Source of the DNA: Oenanthe sinensis
Taxonomy: Eukaryota; Streptophyta; Magnoliopsida; Apiales; Apiaceae
Direction of reading: 5' to 3'
Length of the DNA: 64,000 nt
NCBI GenBank assembly: GCA_028671895.1
Contig: CM053796.1
Span: forward strand, 26,348,860 to 26,412,859
A model generated the notes under the pieces. That model was given only the letters and a program-made list of their open reading frames with translations. It was not told the DNA's origin and made no database searches. Positions 33,875-46,002 of the stretch are shown piece after piece (position 1 is the first letter of the stretch; each line of letters begins with the position of its first letter). The translations under genes were made by a program, and so were the position numbers.

Positions 33875-34078
33875 ACTCCTCCTTTTTCACAATGTAAATT
33901 ATTTCATTTTTATTGTAATTTGAGGTATTTTGATTCAATGATTAGAAATAATATTTTTAATTTTTTTTAAATAAAAATTTAATATTTATATTTTAATTAA
34001 AAAAATTAAAAAATATCATTTCTAATTATATAGTCAAATCATCTAAAATTACGTGTTATATTGTAATAAGAGGAAGTA
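33875..34078. mobile_element. Foldback MITE-like element
   Basis: The two halves are approximate reverse complements over their whole length (GATTAGAAATAATATTTTTA on the left against its inverse near 34,005-34,030). At about 200 bases and without coding capacity it fits a MITE. The superfamily was not determined. Confidence 0.5.
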
Positions 34079-34819
34079 CCATTATATATACTCCTATATT
34101 TTATGGTAGTATTATAATAATATAAGACTATCTAAAAGAAATAATATTATCTATTTATTTACATGTATAAATATAAGAAATTCATTTGGTATTTTTGCGC
34201 TTGGATGTTCTTGAACAAAATACTCTATTATTTTTAAAAGTCTTTAGGAAAAAACTGAAAATACCAAAAAAACAAAAATCATAAACATACTGCAATATAT
34301 TAAATATGGTTTTTTGTACTTTCATATCGTTGTTAATAAAACAAGAGAAGGAAGAAAAATATATTCCCTCTATTTTTTTAATAAACATTTTAAACTTTCA
34401 TAATTTTTTTATTAGACATTTTTTATTTCCGAAATATAATTAATCATTTATTTTTCTATCAATTACCCTTTAAGGCCTATTGGAGGATAAGAATGAAGAT
34501 TGGTGGGATAGGAATGAACATTCCGCCATGCATGAAAAAAATATTGTTCGGTTGAGCACTTGAGAATGTAATCACTCATCCTTATGTCATTCTTATCCTT
34601 ACTCCTAGCTTAATATTCTATTTCACCCTCCCACATGGGATAAACATTCATATCTTTAATAGAAATAAATAATTTTGTATTTTCATTTTTATTCTTGAAT
34701 ATAACATGTTTGTAATTCAAAATATTTAATGAAAAATAAATTGTTTAACTATAATTTTTTTTAAATATTAATATTTTTAATTCAAATTATATATATAATC
34801 TTATTTCTCATATAAATTA

Positions 34820-35416
34820 ATTTTGTCTTACTTATATTTTCTATATTATTATTTCCAAGAAATTTTTTCGGAGAATTTGTTTTCTAAAATTTCATCAGAC
34901 TATTGTCTTATACGGTTTTGAGTCAAATATTGTTGAAAAATTTGTGATTCCATAGATTGGAAGCTTGCTTTACACCATAGATGGATTTTTTAAGTTTATA
35001 AACCATAGAGTTTGAATCACCTATTTCAAAGTTTTCTGGTTATGTCATGTATATGGTTTTATCAATGTCACCATTGAGAAATGTTGTTTTAACATCCATC
35101 TGGTGTAGCTCTAAATCAAAATGAGTCACAAATGGTATTATTATCCTAAAAGAATCTTTCAATCACACTGAAGAGAAAGTTTCTTTATAGTCAATGCCTT
35201 CTCTTTGAGAGTGACTAGATGTGCTTTATCTCTCTCGATATTGCCTTTAGAATCCCTTTTGGTTTTAAATATCCATTTACAACCAATTGGTTTCACACCT
35301 TCAGGAAACTCGACAAGATCCCAAACGTCATTGACATTCATGGATTTCATCTCATCATTTATGGCTTCAATCCAATTTTCACAATTTCCACTTCGTTTGA
35401 CTTGTTGGAAGGACAT
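34820..35416 (-). pseudogene. Copia reverse-transcriptase N-terminal half, inverted
   Basis: On the minus strand this reads as the first half of a Ty1-copia reverse transcriptase (GCKWIFKTKRDSKGNIERDK, later remnants of the MDVKTAF and YGLKQ regions). It stops abruptly at 35,416, where the sequence continues as the second half of the same kind of domain on the opposite strand. Stops and shifts abound. The wording differs from elements A and C and is nearer to the Ale/Tork type. Confidence 0.75.
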
Positions 35417-36400
35417 GGTCTATATCACAAGTTCAGTGGGAGTAAATTTATATTTTTGCTGCTTTATGTCGAAACTAAGAGATTTCTATCAAATCGTTTT
35501 GAGATGAAAGATCTTGGTGATGCCTCTTTTGTATTAGGAATTCAGATACATCGAGATCGCTCTCTAGGTATCCTTAGGTTATCACAAAAGAGCTATATCG
35601 AAAAGGTACTTGTCAGGTTCGGCATGAAAGATTGTGCACAAATAAGTACTCATGTTGCTAAGGGTGAAAAATTTAGTCTGAAACACAGTGCCCTAAGAAT
35701 GATCTCGAAAAAAAAGAGATGCAGAACATTACATATGCTTCGGCTATTGGGAGTCTTATGTACGCTCAAGTTTGTACTCAGCCAGATTTGGCGTTCATCG
35801 TGGGTATGTTAAACAGATACTTCAGTAAACCCGGAATGGATCATTGGATTGCAGTCAAAAGGGTTATGAGGTACTTGCAAGGAAAAAAAGATTATATGTT
35901 CGTTTATCGGAGATCGGAAAATTTGGAGGTCATTGGGTATTCCGACTCTGATCTTGGTGGTTGCATCGATACGAGAAAATCTACTTCTGGTTATGTTTTC
36001 ATGTTAACTGGGGGAACTATATCTTGGAAAAGTGCTAAGCAGTCACTCATAGCTCAATCTACCATGGAAGCAGAATTTATAGCTTGTTATAAGGCATCTA
36101 ATCATGTTATATGGTTGTGGAACTTTGTCACAGGATTGCGGGTTATAGATTGAATTGAAAGACCACTGAATGTATACTGTGATAATCGTTCAACAACTGA
36201 GTTTTCGAACAATAATGGAAGCTCTGAAGCTTCTAAACATATAGATATCAAATATCTAGTTGTTATAGAGAGAGTGCGAAATCAAATAGTATTTATTGAA
36301 CACATAAGAACAAACTTTATGCTAGCAGACCCACTAACTAAAGTTTTGATACCTAAGTTTTTTAATGGGCACATTGCTCATATGGGTGTTGTCTAGTTGG
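35417..36400 (+). pseudogene. Copia reverse-transcriptase C-terminal half and RNase H
   Basis: Plus-strand remnant. Segments: FEMKDLGDASFVLGIQIHRD (about 35,496), a frameshift, then MLNRYFSKPGMDHW (about 35,805), GYSDSDLGGC, RKSTSGYVF and ADPLTKVL (about 36,330). It ends in HIAHMGVV followed by a stop. These are the thumb and RNase H regions of copia pol. The upstream catalytic half is present only as an inverted piece on the other strand. Confidence 0.82.
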
Positions 36401-36885
36401 AGGATGTTTAATTTTAGTGGGAGTTTGTTTTTGTTTTGATACTTAGTTTTATTGACACTACTATGATACATTGTGTATTTTTCAGTTTCTGTAGAATGAA
36501 GTTTTTTTTATTTCATATTTATTCTCTCTATTGCTCTAAATGAGTTATCTTTCAGTTGTGGTTTGACATGATGTTGAAAGAACAAAGATTGATCTCACTA
36601 AGGTATTAAGGATCAATTGGAAATAGGCATGATTGAGATCACATTACATGTAATTTCCAGTTACACATCCATACTTGATCTATGTCATTGAATATATTTG
36701 TGTGGTGATCATTGAGGATCAAGTCACGATAATGTGACGAATATCGCTTTAGTTCTGTATTAATATACGAGATGAAGCGGATTGTTTTAGGAAGATGTTC
36801 TAATGAATAAACATATATTTTGTGCGCACCTATGGTTATTGAATATAATTATTGTTTAGAATAATTTGTAGCTCACGTGGGAGAT
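36401..36885 (+). other. 3' untranslated region and polypurine tract of the Ale/Tork-like copia
   Basis: No gene. The stretch ends in CACGTGGGAGAT (about 36,874-36,885), a polypurine tract directly before the LTR start TGTTAGATT. Confidence 0.65.
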
Positions 36886-37377
36886 TGTTAGATTATTTTA
36901 ATAATTTATATATTATGGGCTTACAAATTAAATCAATTATATTTAATTATTTATTCTACATTTGGACTAATTAAGTGGTCTAATATAAAAGGTCCAATAA
37001 AATCTTATTTGGTATGAAATTTGTAATGTGTAATAACCAATAGTAAGTCTGATTATGGTTAATGGGGGTCTAATGGGGATACTATATAAAAAAAATATTA
37101 GGGTTTTGGTCCCCAAGACTATTCACAACCTCTACTCCTCCATTTTCATCCGTTCGAGTGAGATATGACTAGAGGCGAATCAAGTCTTTGGAATATCAAA
37201 TCCCACAATCCGTAATCAACTAAGAGGATTTACAAGTTTCACGATCAAGTCTCTCAACCGTATTTATGTTTAAGAGTTATGAGATTAGGTACGCTTGCGC
37301 ACTATAATTTTACATTGTAACCTTGATAATATCGCATAAAATGATATGTGGTTATGTGTTTAATTATATTTCCAACA
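36886..37377 (+). repeat. 3' LTR of the Ale/Tork-like copia fragment
   Basis: A 492-bp sequence that begins TGTTAGATT after the polypurine tract and ends TTCCAACA. A partner LTR is not visible in the window, so boundaries rest on the polypurine tract and the TG/CA ends. A TATA-like ACTATATAA occurs near 37,081. Confidence 0.7.
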
Positions 37378-37789
37378 AAAGAAACTATTATAAAATTGAA
37401 AATTTTAAGATGTGAAAATATTCAACTGAGTTTTATTTATTTAAATTTCAAAAAGTCGTGAAATTTTGCTTTACATATATGTTATGTATATGGATACATA
37501 AGAGCTGAAATTTTTGTTATCCTTTTCACAGTATTACTTCTCCCATTTTTTTATTAAATATTTTAATTTTAGCACACATATTTAAGTATATTTTGATCGT
37601 ATAATAAAATTAATTTTTTTAAATATTATTTTTGAATTGAAATATGTGATCAATATATATTAATTCAAAAATATTTCCTCTCTCTATATAGGAAGAGAAA
37701 TCAATATTAGAAATAATAAATAATAAAAGATATCATAGGAAGAACATTATAAATTTATATTAAATGAAGAGATGAAAAAATTAGAGTAA
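37378..37789. other. AT-rich intergenic DNA
   Basis: Low-complexity A/T-rich sequence with no gene and no clear repeat structure. Confidence 0.5.
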
Positions 37790-38398
37790 TTTTCACTTTA
37801 TAACCATGGAATTTTTCAAATTATCACTCTGGTATCACAACTTTAAAACTTGACACTTTACATCATAAACTTTAAACAATGATTCAGGTTGATCTATACA
37901 TGTTTTTTTGGTAAATTTTGTGAGCAATTTTAATTTTAAAAAGGATATTTTAAATGAAAAATAAATATAAACATTTTGATTTAATATATATATTTTTAGT
38001 TATATTATTATAACTGAATTTCAAATTTTAATTTTTTTTTATTAACTTAGTATTTTATTAATATTATCTGAGGTTGAAAAATGAATTTTTATATAAAATA
38101 TAAGCTATAATTTGGATATTATATAATATTAATAAAATAATGAGTTAATAAAAAATTAAAAATTGAAATTTAGTTATAATAATATAATATAGAAAATATA
38201 TATTAAATCAAAGTGGTTGTATTTATTTTTAATTTAAATTATCTTTTTTCAAAGTTAAAATTGCTCACAAAATTTATTAAAAAACATGTATAAATGCAAA
38301 CTGAATAATTGTTTAAAGTCTATGATATCAACTATCGAGTTTTAAAGTTATAATACGATAGTGATAAATTGAAAAACTCTATGAATGTAAAGTAATAA
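37790..38398. mobile_element. Long foldback element (about 609 bp)
   Basis: The two arms are inverted copies of each other over about 300 bases. TGTGAGCAATTTTAA (left, about 37,919) mirrors TTAAAATTGCTCACA (right, about 38,265). TTTAAACAATGATTCAG (left, about 37,871) mirrors CTGAATAATTGTTTAAA (right). The ends are ACTTTATAACC and its counterpart near 38,390. No coding capacity. A target duplication could not be fixed, so the superfamily is open. Confidence 0.75.
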
Positions 38399-38979
38399 AT
38401 ATATATTAAGTACTCAAAAAATTAACATAGGATCAATTTTATTTTTTCAAAATGAACTACTAATAATTCGGAAAAGAGAGAGTATTACTTGTGCCTAGCG
38501 TTGATAATGGAGTGTCTGGAAAGAGGAATCATATTTTTAGGAAAGTAAAGTGTGATGAAAGCCCAAAATACCTTTTTTCTAATAAAAATAATTATTATAT
38601 ATTCTCCATTGTTTTTTATATGTTTCTTTTAAAAATATTACATGTATTAAGAAAAAAACTAATAAGATAAATTTTTGTTATATATCTTTTTTTTTTGCGA
38701 ATTTGTTATATATCTTTAGTTATTAATATATTGAAAAGTGAGAATTTAATTAAATTTTAAAATAGTTAAATTTTAAAAATAATAAATATAGGGATAATTT
38801 TATAAAATTATACCTGAATTTATATTATGTTATGCCTAAAATTTGGACATAAATCTTAAACAGATCTAATATCTTTATTTAATAACCCACATGAATTGGG
38901 TTTGATTTGCTATACATGACTCATTAATCCCGGCTCGCTACCTTTCATAGTTCTTACTAGATTTTAATTCTACAAATAG
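38399..38979. other. AT-rich intergenic DNA
   Basis: No gene seen; A/T-rich sequence with homopolymer runs (for example about 38,688-38,696). Confidence 0.5.
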
Positions 38980-39929
38980 TATAGTATTTCTGGAATAACT
39001 GACAAGAGAGCTTCTAGCCAACCGGGCTCACCTCACTTCATCACATACTCTAAATAATGTGGATTCAGATCAATCGCACACTGATCAGCCAGTGTTTGAG
39101 TACTTGCAAGAGTTAAGTAATCAAATGGCAGCTGTGTAGAAGCGGATAACTAAAGTGCAGAAAAGGAGCTCCATAAAAAGGTCATTTAGAAATTCCAAGA
39201 AAATGTGTAGGCGCAAGTTATTTCAACGGTTTAAGAAGGATGGCATGTCTAGGCGCCTCATAAGTGATTTCAATGAGGAAGCCGTTAAAGCAGAGAAGCG
39301 ATATTCTTGGGAATGGGACGAGTCGCTCTAGTTAGGTCTCATCATGAATCAGATCCCTTTGAGATAAGGTCCACAAGTTTTATTGATCATCTTGAAAATA
39401 AAAAAAAAGCGAGCACGAGCTGAGATTGAAGCTCGAGAATATATGAGTAAAGAATGCTAGAGGCAAACCCCCGAGTCAAACACATGAGAATGAGAGAACT
39501 CCTCACTACCATGGATAAGAAAGGTCCCCGCATTGTATCTACAGACATGAGAGGTCCCCTCCAAGGAATGAAAAAAAAGGAGAGATAGACATAATGAGAA
39601 AAAACTGTGATAAATGTAGAAGCCATGGAAGAAATCCGCCCCTGGCTCCATCTTAGCGGGGTAGTAACATCGAGAGAAATAATGATGATGAGAAGTTGGG
39701 CAATTTCAAAATTGAGGACCTCAAGAGGCCATAAAGCTTCACATCCCTTTGGATTATGGATCCGTCCTCTTCCTAAAATGTTATCATTGACCGTATCATC
39801 AGAAAGAAAATTAGGATGGTGGCCTCAGTCTACCACCTTTCAAAGAAGGTTCCTACCTTGAAGGGTGTTGGTTGCATGAAGGGATGCTAGTATAAATCAA
39901 GATATTGTTACAATAAAACTCTTTGAATA
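38980..39929 (+). pseudogene. Ty3/gypsy gag-like relic, copy 1
   Basis: The plus strand reads as a charged, broken protein: LTRELLANRAHL (about 38,999), then VFEYLQELSNQMAAV and a stop, then a basic part, RAEIEAREYMSKE (about 39,414) and an R/E-rich section with ENERTPHYHG and ERSPPRNEKK. This resembles N-terminal gag parts of Tat-type Ty3/gypsy elements. A second, partly matching copy follows (39,930-40,082 and 43,934-44,180). It has several stops and shifts. Assignment to gag is by general character only. Confidence 0.45.
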
Positions 39930-40051
39930 ACCGACAAGGGAATTAAGTTTGATGAGGGAAGTGAAATAGAGAGGTACCCCTCAATTAGATAGAGTGAGGC
40001 AATGAGACCCCAACTAGGTCTCGTCTTGAGCCAGCTCCCTCTTTGATGAGG

Positions 40052-40082
40052 TACACAAGATGAAAAAATGTTGCAGATAGAC
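40052..40082 (+). repeat. 31-bp direct repeat, left copy
   Basis: This 31-base sequence, starting TACACAAGATG and ending GCAGATAGAC, is identical to 43,934-43,964. Together they bracket fragment D (40,083-43,933). It is far longer than the 5-bp duplication made by copia integrase. Confidence 0.9.
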
Positions 40083-40585
40083 TTCTCGAATGCATACACT
40101 TCTTTGATGACATCTCGATTAGATATACTTCTCGATTGACTTGATTTCCCTGACTTCTCGATTGACTCATGACCTTCACTTCTCGAATTACCTCAGTGAT
40201 GTGACTTCTCGATTAATATCAATTGGCTTACTTCTCGACTTGTTTCTCTGGACTTCTCTAATCATTCATTCTGTGACTTCTCTATCAGTTGATCACTTCT
40301 GACTTCTCTACTAGGCTGACTTTTCGAATGGTTTCTTGACTTAAAATAATTTCATTCTGCAACTTCTTTATTCTGCCAAAGTCTATTTGGTGCATGATTC
40401 ACCAACTTGAATCTTCTACCATTTATTCTTGACTACATACTTTACATTTAGACTTTACAGTAGAAACATGTTTGTAAATGCAAGAATACATGAGATATAA
40501 TAAGTCATTTGTCCTAGAACAATAAATCTAGAAATGCTTAAACAAAACAAGTATTTAATACATAGTAGGCTTGATTTGTTCCAAT
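40083..40585 (-). repeat. Partial 3' LTR of copia family D with a word array
   Basis: On the minus strand an LTR-like sequence starts TATTGGAACAAATC after a polypurine tract; the usual second base G seems mutated to A. It is cut off at the 31-bp repeat. From about 40,083 to 40,330 it carries about a dozen degenerate copies of ACTTCTCGATTGACT, a family-specific array comparable to those in the A, B, C and E LTRs. Confidence 0.65.
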
Positions 40586-40600
40586 AATCTCCCCAATTTG
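40586..40600 (-). other. Polypurine tract of fragment D
   Basis: CAAATTGGGGAGATT on the minus strand, between the ORF3 relic and the LTR start, as in elements A, B and C. Confidence 0.7.
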
Positions 40601-40640
40601 GGAAAAGATAGTTTTACATATTAACAACAAGATATTAAGC

Positions 40641-43600
40641 CTAACTTTGATTTTGTTTGTACTTTTCAAATTCAGCCTTTTTCTTCTTTTCTGCTTCTTC
40701 TTCAATTTCATCAATGGCCTTAAGAATTTCCAGTCTTGCCATGATTTCTTCAATGAGAATAGAATCCTTCAATGCATCAGCCACAATCTTGAGGGTCAGA
40801 TCTGGATAGTCCTTGATAAACTTGAGTCTGACCTTGTTAGTTACTCTGCTACTGACTTTGATCTCAACCCTGTCAGGATCCTTGAAAACTCTGCACTTTC
40901 TCATTCTTCTTAACTCCTCAGACCTCTTTTCAATTTCAGCATCCTCCCTTAACTTCTTTTCAATCATCTTTCTTATAAATTTTCTTGTTAATTTTTGCTT
41001 GATATTTCATTACCAGATACTCAGCAATGGAAACCATCTTTAATTTGTTCTCCATACAACTCTTATCATAAAGGCTAATTACCTTTTTGATGTCATGTGT
41101 AGTAGAGGCTGAGTTATCATAATAGAAAGGTCTTTCTTCACCATCAACAGTAGTTACAAACACTCTTCTGTCTCTTATTTCCACCTTGCAAATTCTGTTT
41201 GCTCTCCATTGCTTGATTTTTATTTTGTCTACTTCAACAATTTCTTGGATAGGCTTGTGGGAAGACATTTGTTAGGCATAATAATCTTCTTCCTCCATTT
41301 TGGACACCTCACTAGTAGAGAACTAGTAAACTTCTTGAAATTTACTCTAGTGACAGTATTGACCTTTAGTTGTTGACAAGCCTTCAGCTTCTTGATTTGA
41401 TTCTTCTTCAATTCCTTCCTTATAACCCCATTTGCAGTAACCTTGACTAGAAGACTTTTTGGCTCTTTAGTTTTTGAAATCATAGCAATTTCAGAAACTG
41501 TTTGAGCCACACTAGCACCCTGAATTTTGGTAGGTGTGCTAGTATGAACTCCAACAGCTTGCTGCTTGGATGGTTTCTTCCTTTCATATTTCTTCTCTTT
41601 GATAGAATCCTCTATCTTTTTCTTGTCCTTATTCTCCTTATTCTTGTCATCTTTCTTTCCTCCCTTATTACTCCTTGAATTTGACTTGTCTTCATTTTCC
41701 TTTTTGTTCTTGTCTTCATCATCCTTCCTTTTCTTTTTGAGCTTATCATTGGAAAATTTAGAGACTTGACCACTTATGAAGGATTTCAGCTTCTCAAGAA
41801 TCTTCATGTCATCCTCTGATTTCATGTCCTTCTTATTTTCTAACAAGTCAATCAAGGAAATGATTTGACTCATATTCCCTTCACTTAGATGCTTTTCTAG
41901 CATAAAATGTGCAAGCTTATCTCCTTTGGCTAAATACATAACTCCTTCAGGATTGGTGAATGCCTCAGAAAGTGACTGTGATATAAGTGGTCTAATGAAT
42001 GTATTTTTGAGTTCTTTATCTTCCTGAGTTACAATCTCAATTACTTTGGAAATGCAATCAAGTTATGTGAAAGTGAGTTGTCTGAATGTACTGAGTGAAA
42101 CTTTGAAATAGCCAGATTCCATCTGCACTATTGGCTCCTTACAGATTTTGCTATTGTATTCAAATTTGACTACTCTAACCGTATAGATGACTTTCTCCAA
42201 TAACTTCTTGTATTCCCAATGGTGCTCTTTAACCTGTGCCTTGATGGCCTTCAAGGTTAGTAAGAATTCCTTACCATTATGAGGATTTACTGCTTCTTGC
42301 CTCAAGATTTTGAGCACTACCTTTTGTCTTTGAACTTCAATTTCATCCATCCTTTCTTTCTCCCCCTTAGGGTTGATATCTTGGTGTTGTTGTTGAGGAA
42401 GAGATGAAGAGTGACTAGGCTTTAGTTGTGAAGAGACTTGAACTGTTGGAGCTTGATTTGAATTTGCCAAATTTGATAGAAGAGTTTGCATTGATGCTAG
42501 TTGAGTGGAAATTTGAGCAAGTGTGGTGCCTAAAGTGACATTGGAGGTGTCAAACTCCTTCTTGAGAGTGCTTACTCTTGACACAACTGTAGAAACAGTA
42601 GAAGTGGGTGATTCAACCTTTGCATTCAAGTCATCAATTTTTTTAGCCTTAGAAGCTTCATCTTTGGTCTTGGATTGATAATAAATGCCCACTTGAAGTG
42701 GTGTCAAGTTATGAAGAGGCACATCCTCAGGCAGCCTGTCTGCAAACCTATTTGCATACAACACTTGAACCATGTTGTTTATTTTCTGTTGATTCTCAAG
42801 AATGGTTGAATTGTTTTGAATCATTTCCTTATAAACTTTCTCCATTGCATCCTTCTTGGTGTAGAGAAGTGATGACTTGCCAGACTCAGTCCTAGATGAG
42901 ACATTTCCATATATACCTTCAGGTTTCATCTTCTCCTCAATAATTTTTAAATTGCCCTCCACCTTGGTTCTGTGATCATGAATCTCAGCCTGCAAACCTC
43001 TAGCAAGATAATGATTTGACTGGATTTGAATCTTTGCAGCTTCATGAATAACATCATAGATTGCTGATGGAGTAAAAGTCTTTTCACAAGAACCAAGAGT
43101 TGTCAAATATTTTTATCTCATCCACTGTAGCATCTCCTCCATGCTCACAGTGTCCTTGCTATCCAACCAAGCATCTACATTGGTCTCTTCTTCTTCAGCC
43201 ATTTGAGCATTTTTATCTTTAATCTCCTCTTGATCTTTGTCATACTCCAACATAATCTCTACATAATCTTTGTTGGGTAGATGAGATGTGAGAAGATGTT
43301 GAGAAATGTGGTACCATCCATCCAACTGGTCACCATAAATCTCTCTTAATTTTTCATCTAATAGTGACCCACTATGAGATGATGGTCCTGACTCCCTGTC
43401 ATGTTGCACAGGTTTCAGCCATTGTGACATAATGTTAGAGCTAGGGCCACTTGTTATAGTGGGCCCCTCAGTATCTAGTTCTTCATCCAATTTCTCATAT
43501 GATTCCCAGACACTGGATGGATAGGTGAATTCTCTGTAGGAGACAGTCTTTGAATGACTAGGTGTGTCCATGAGATGCCATTGACATGATGTGGAGGTCT

Positions 43601-43887
43601 CTTGGATTTCTCAATGTCTGTGAAGACACCTGGTGCTCCAATGACTCATTAATGAGATCAAAGGGAATTGTTGCATCCTCAGTCACCACAGAGTCTGAAG
43701 TAAAAAATCCTGAAGCCTCTGTGGCTTTGACGGTGTCATCGGGATATGCCTCAACATGCATTCCCTCATCATCTAAATGTAGTTCCTGAGTGGTGAACAA
43801 GGTGTTATACACTAAGTCATTTGAATTTGGCTCACCACGAGAAAAGAATTCCTGATGATCAACAACCTTTTGTGTTTGACTAGACAC
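40641..43887 (-). pseudogene. Accessory ORF3 of copia family D, N-terminally truncated and broken
   Basis: Minus-strand frames in series (43,887-43,558; 43,571-43,113; 43,106-42,063; 41,939-41,229; 41,268-40,960; 40,967-40,641) are overlapping or adjacent pieces of one former protein of at least 1,000 residues. Features: an acidic variable start; a long coiled-coil-like part (43,000-42,430, with KIDDLNAKVES and VVSRVSTLKKEFD); a glutamine and serine-rich linker; a conserved module (FKVSLSTFRQLTFT, then the segment around NPEGVMYLAKGDKL) that lines up in spacing with FRISLEFFRQRSLS and DPHEVRFFSNKLY in C; then a lysine-rich stretch (41,760-41,560) and a C-terminal part. No membrane segment is seen. 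The N-terminal globular part lies beyond the truncation. Function unknown. Confidence 0.75.
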
Positions 43888-43933
43888 AATTACACAATAG
43901 GTATTGAAGATGTATTAAATATGGACCAATCAA

Positions 43934-43964
43934 TACACAAGATGAAAAAATGTTGCAGATAGAC
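43934..43964 (+). repeat. 31-bp direct repeat, right copy
   Basis: Identical to 40,052-40,082. It continues into the second part of gag-like copy 2, so one of the two copies was created when fragment D was inserted. Confidence 0.9.
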
Positions 43965-44180
43965 CCTCAAGTGAGGAACATGAGTATGAGAGATCCCTTC
44001 ACCGTCGTGAGCAGGAAAAGTCCCTACATCATGCCCACAAACAGGAGAAATCCATTTCAAGGAATGACAAGAGAATAAATAAATAGAATGATAGAAAAAA
44101 GGGATGAGAAAGTAGAATGATCTGCGAAAAGTGTAGATAGAGGTCATATGAAAAATCCAATCCCGACTCCACATCAAAAC

Positions 44181-45990
44181 TAGAAACTAGAAACTATATA
44201 TATAATTAAAATATTACATAAACAACCTCACCCCACACGTATCCTTTCTCAACTTATATCTCCCTTCATCCAAATATGAGTTTTCTTTCTCTCATATTCC
44301 AACTATACAAATATAAACATACAATGAAATTTTACAAATAATTTACCACTATATCTATTACTATATATTAATTTAATTGCTCAATTTAAATATATTTAAT
44401 ATAATTTTGAAATTTAGTTATTTTTTTATTTATAAGTATGATATATGAGCATACATTATTAGATCTAAACATAAATCACCACCTCCAATCATTACTTCTC
44501 ATCATCAAAATTCAAAATACAAAATAAAAACAATTCATTCAACAACTACTTTGATTCACACAACCACCATAAATCCATATCATCATCACCACTGCAAACC
44601 AACACTATCACATATGAGGAGATTGCTGAAATAAGAACAAAGCTACTGGAGGAGAAGTTCACCGTAATCAAGGTTGATGACAGATGAAAATATTTACTCA
44701 TTATGAGGGGTGATAATGTATACATATATACATGTACGTATACATACAAAGAGTAAAAATTAGATGGAGAAAAATGAAAACAGATGAATGAGGTGGGAGA
44801 AAGATGTAGAGTAAGATTGAGATAAGATTTGTGTGGCGTAGATTTAATCAAAATTAAATAAATTAATGGATACGATAAGTTTCTAGTTTTCAGGATGTGA
44901 GTTTCTATTTGATCAAAAACGTGTATATATTATGAACAAAACATAAGAGTCATATATTTCTTATTTTGTAAAAACTATCATATACTTGAATAAAAAACAT
45001 GTATTCTTATTTAAAAAAAAAACATGTATTCTATAAATGAAAACATAATTATATAATAAATCATGCACAATATTGAGAAAATTCGATCCACGCATACGTT
45101 ATTTGCTGCTTATAACAAATCTCTAGACTACGTAGGGATTAACATTGTGTTCAAGGATTTTTTTTTTTAAAGGAAAAAAAGGGAATTTTTTTTAAAAAAT
45201 TTTTCCCTATTTTTTTTTGAAATAATGGAAAGAAATCCAAAAATTTAAAAGAAATTATCAATTTAATTTAATCCAAAAAAAATTGTTTGGAAATAAAAGG
45301 TTGCAAGTAAGGCTAAACATACATTCTAATTGTTTGGAAAGATGTACCAAAATCAACTAGCTAACGTAACGCATGGCAACATAAGTTGACCCGTGGCCTT
45401 GTTGTATCCGTGACCTTGAATAAACTCATCTGCAGCAATAAATATTGAAATAGAGGTGGGTAACGCAATACAATGCAATGCTATAAATATAGTTTATCAG
45501 ACAGACAGACAGTTCAACAAGCACCCTCCCCTCATTATTATATACTGACGAAAATCCAACCGTTTCTGATAATGATACTTATACTCTGCCACGGTAGTGT
45601 AATATTTGATAATAATTCAGAATTAATAAGGGTTCAAAATAAAATTTTAAAAATTAATAATTTGAACGTGATAATAAGATAAATTAGTGTAAATGTTTAT
45701 CCTTGATCCCGAGTTTTAGGTTCGATTCTAGTTTATCCTTATCCTCAGTCGTTGGAGGTCCTGAGTTCAATTCTGACTCGCCCAAAAATTTATTAGAACA
45801 GATACTCTATAAGTCTCATTATTAAAAAAATTACTATTTTTTTCCGACTCTAGCAGGATTCAAGCCGGGCAAAGCGCTTATGGTTCCATGGTAATAAAAT
45901 CTCTTGTCATCTTTCAATACTTTTACTAATATAGCTTTACTGTAATAAATTTAAACCATTTATGTCCTATATACACTGGTGGGTATGTAC
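44181..45990. other. Intergenic DNA upstream of the host gene
   Basis: No complete gene seen. On the plus strand at about 44,609-44,685 a short stretch reads as coding-like (EEIAEIRTKLLEEKFTVIKV) but has no continuation. Around 45,140-45,230 there are long A and T runs. At about 45,690-45,800 two tRNA B-box-like words (GGTTCGATTC and GAGTTCAATTC) hint at a decayed SINE, too weak to call. CAGACAGACAGACAG at 45,499 is a tiny microsatellite. Confidence 0.4.
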
Positions 45991-45992
45991 AA

Positions 45993-46002
45993 AATATATA
46001 TA
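45993..46002 (+). promoter_or_regulatory. Possible TATA box of the IRKI-like gene
   Basis: AATATATATA lies about 115 bases before the predicted 5'-UTR splice donor and is followed by a pyrimidine-rich stretch (46,045-46,115), typical of plant 5' leaders. Motif only. Confidence 0.4.

Larger units (their letters stand above)
32261..34819. other. AT-rich intergenic DNA with small inverted-repeat elements
   Basis: No gene seen. It contains the candidate elements listed separately (32,993-33,378 and 33,875-34,078) and a partly self-complementary stretch at about 34,480-34,620 (GGATAAGAATGA facing TCATTCTTATCC), which may be another MITE. The rest is low-complexity A/T. Confidence 0.55.
39930..44180 (+). 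pseudogene. Ty3/gypsy gag-like relic, copy 2, split by fragment D
   Basis: Sequence at 39,930-40,082 and 43,934-44,180 continues one gag-like copy, interrupted by 3.85 kb of copia family D. The first part matches copy 1 near 39,290-39,370 (AGGTCTCRTCWTGA wording); the second matches 39,450-39,640 (ATGAGARTGAGAGA, CAAGGAATGA). Its short frame reads EYERSLHRRE where copy 1 reads ENERTPHYHG. The join repeats 31 bases. Confidence 0.5.

Noticed and set aside
35205..35812. Plus-strand frames across 35,205-35,812 as a separate gene
   Set aside because: The first part is the complement of the minus-strand RT half; the second part is the RT C-terminal half read with a shift.
41566..41769. Hydrophobic Leu/Phe/Ser-rich plus-strand frame resembling a membrane protein
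   Set aside because: Complement of the lysine-rich part of the D ORF3 relic.
45690..45800. tRNA-derived SINE or tRNA gene
   Set aside because: B-box-like words occur, but no A box, cloverleaf or clear ends.
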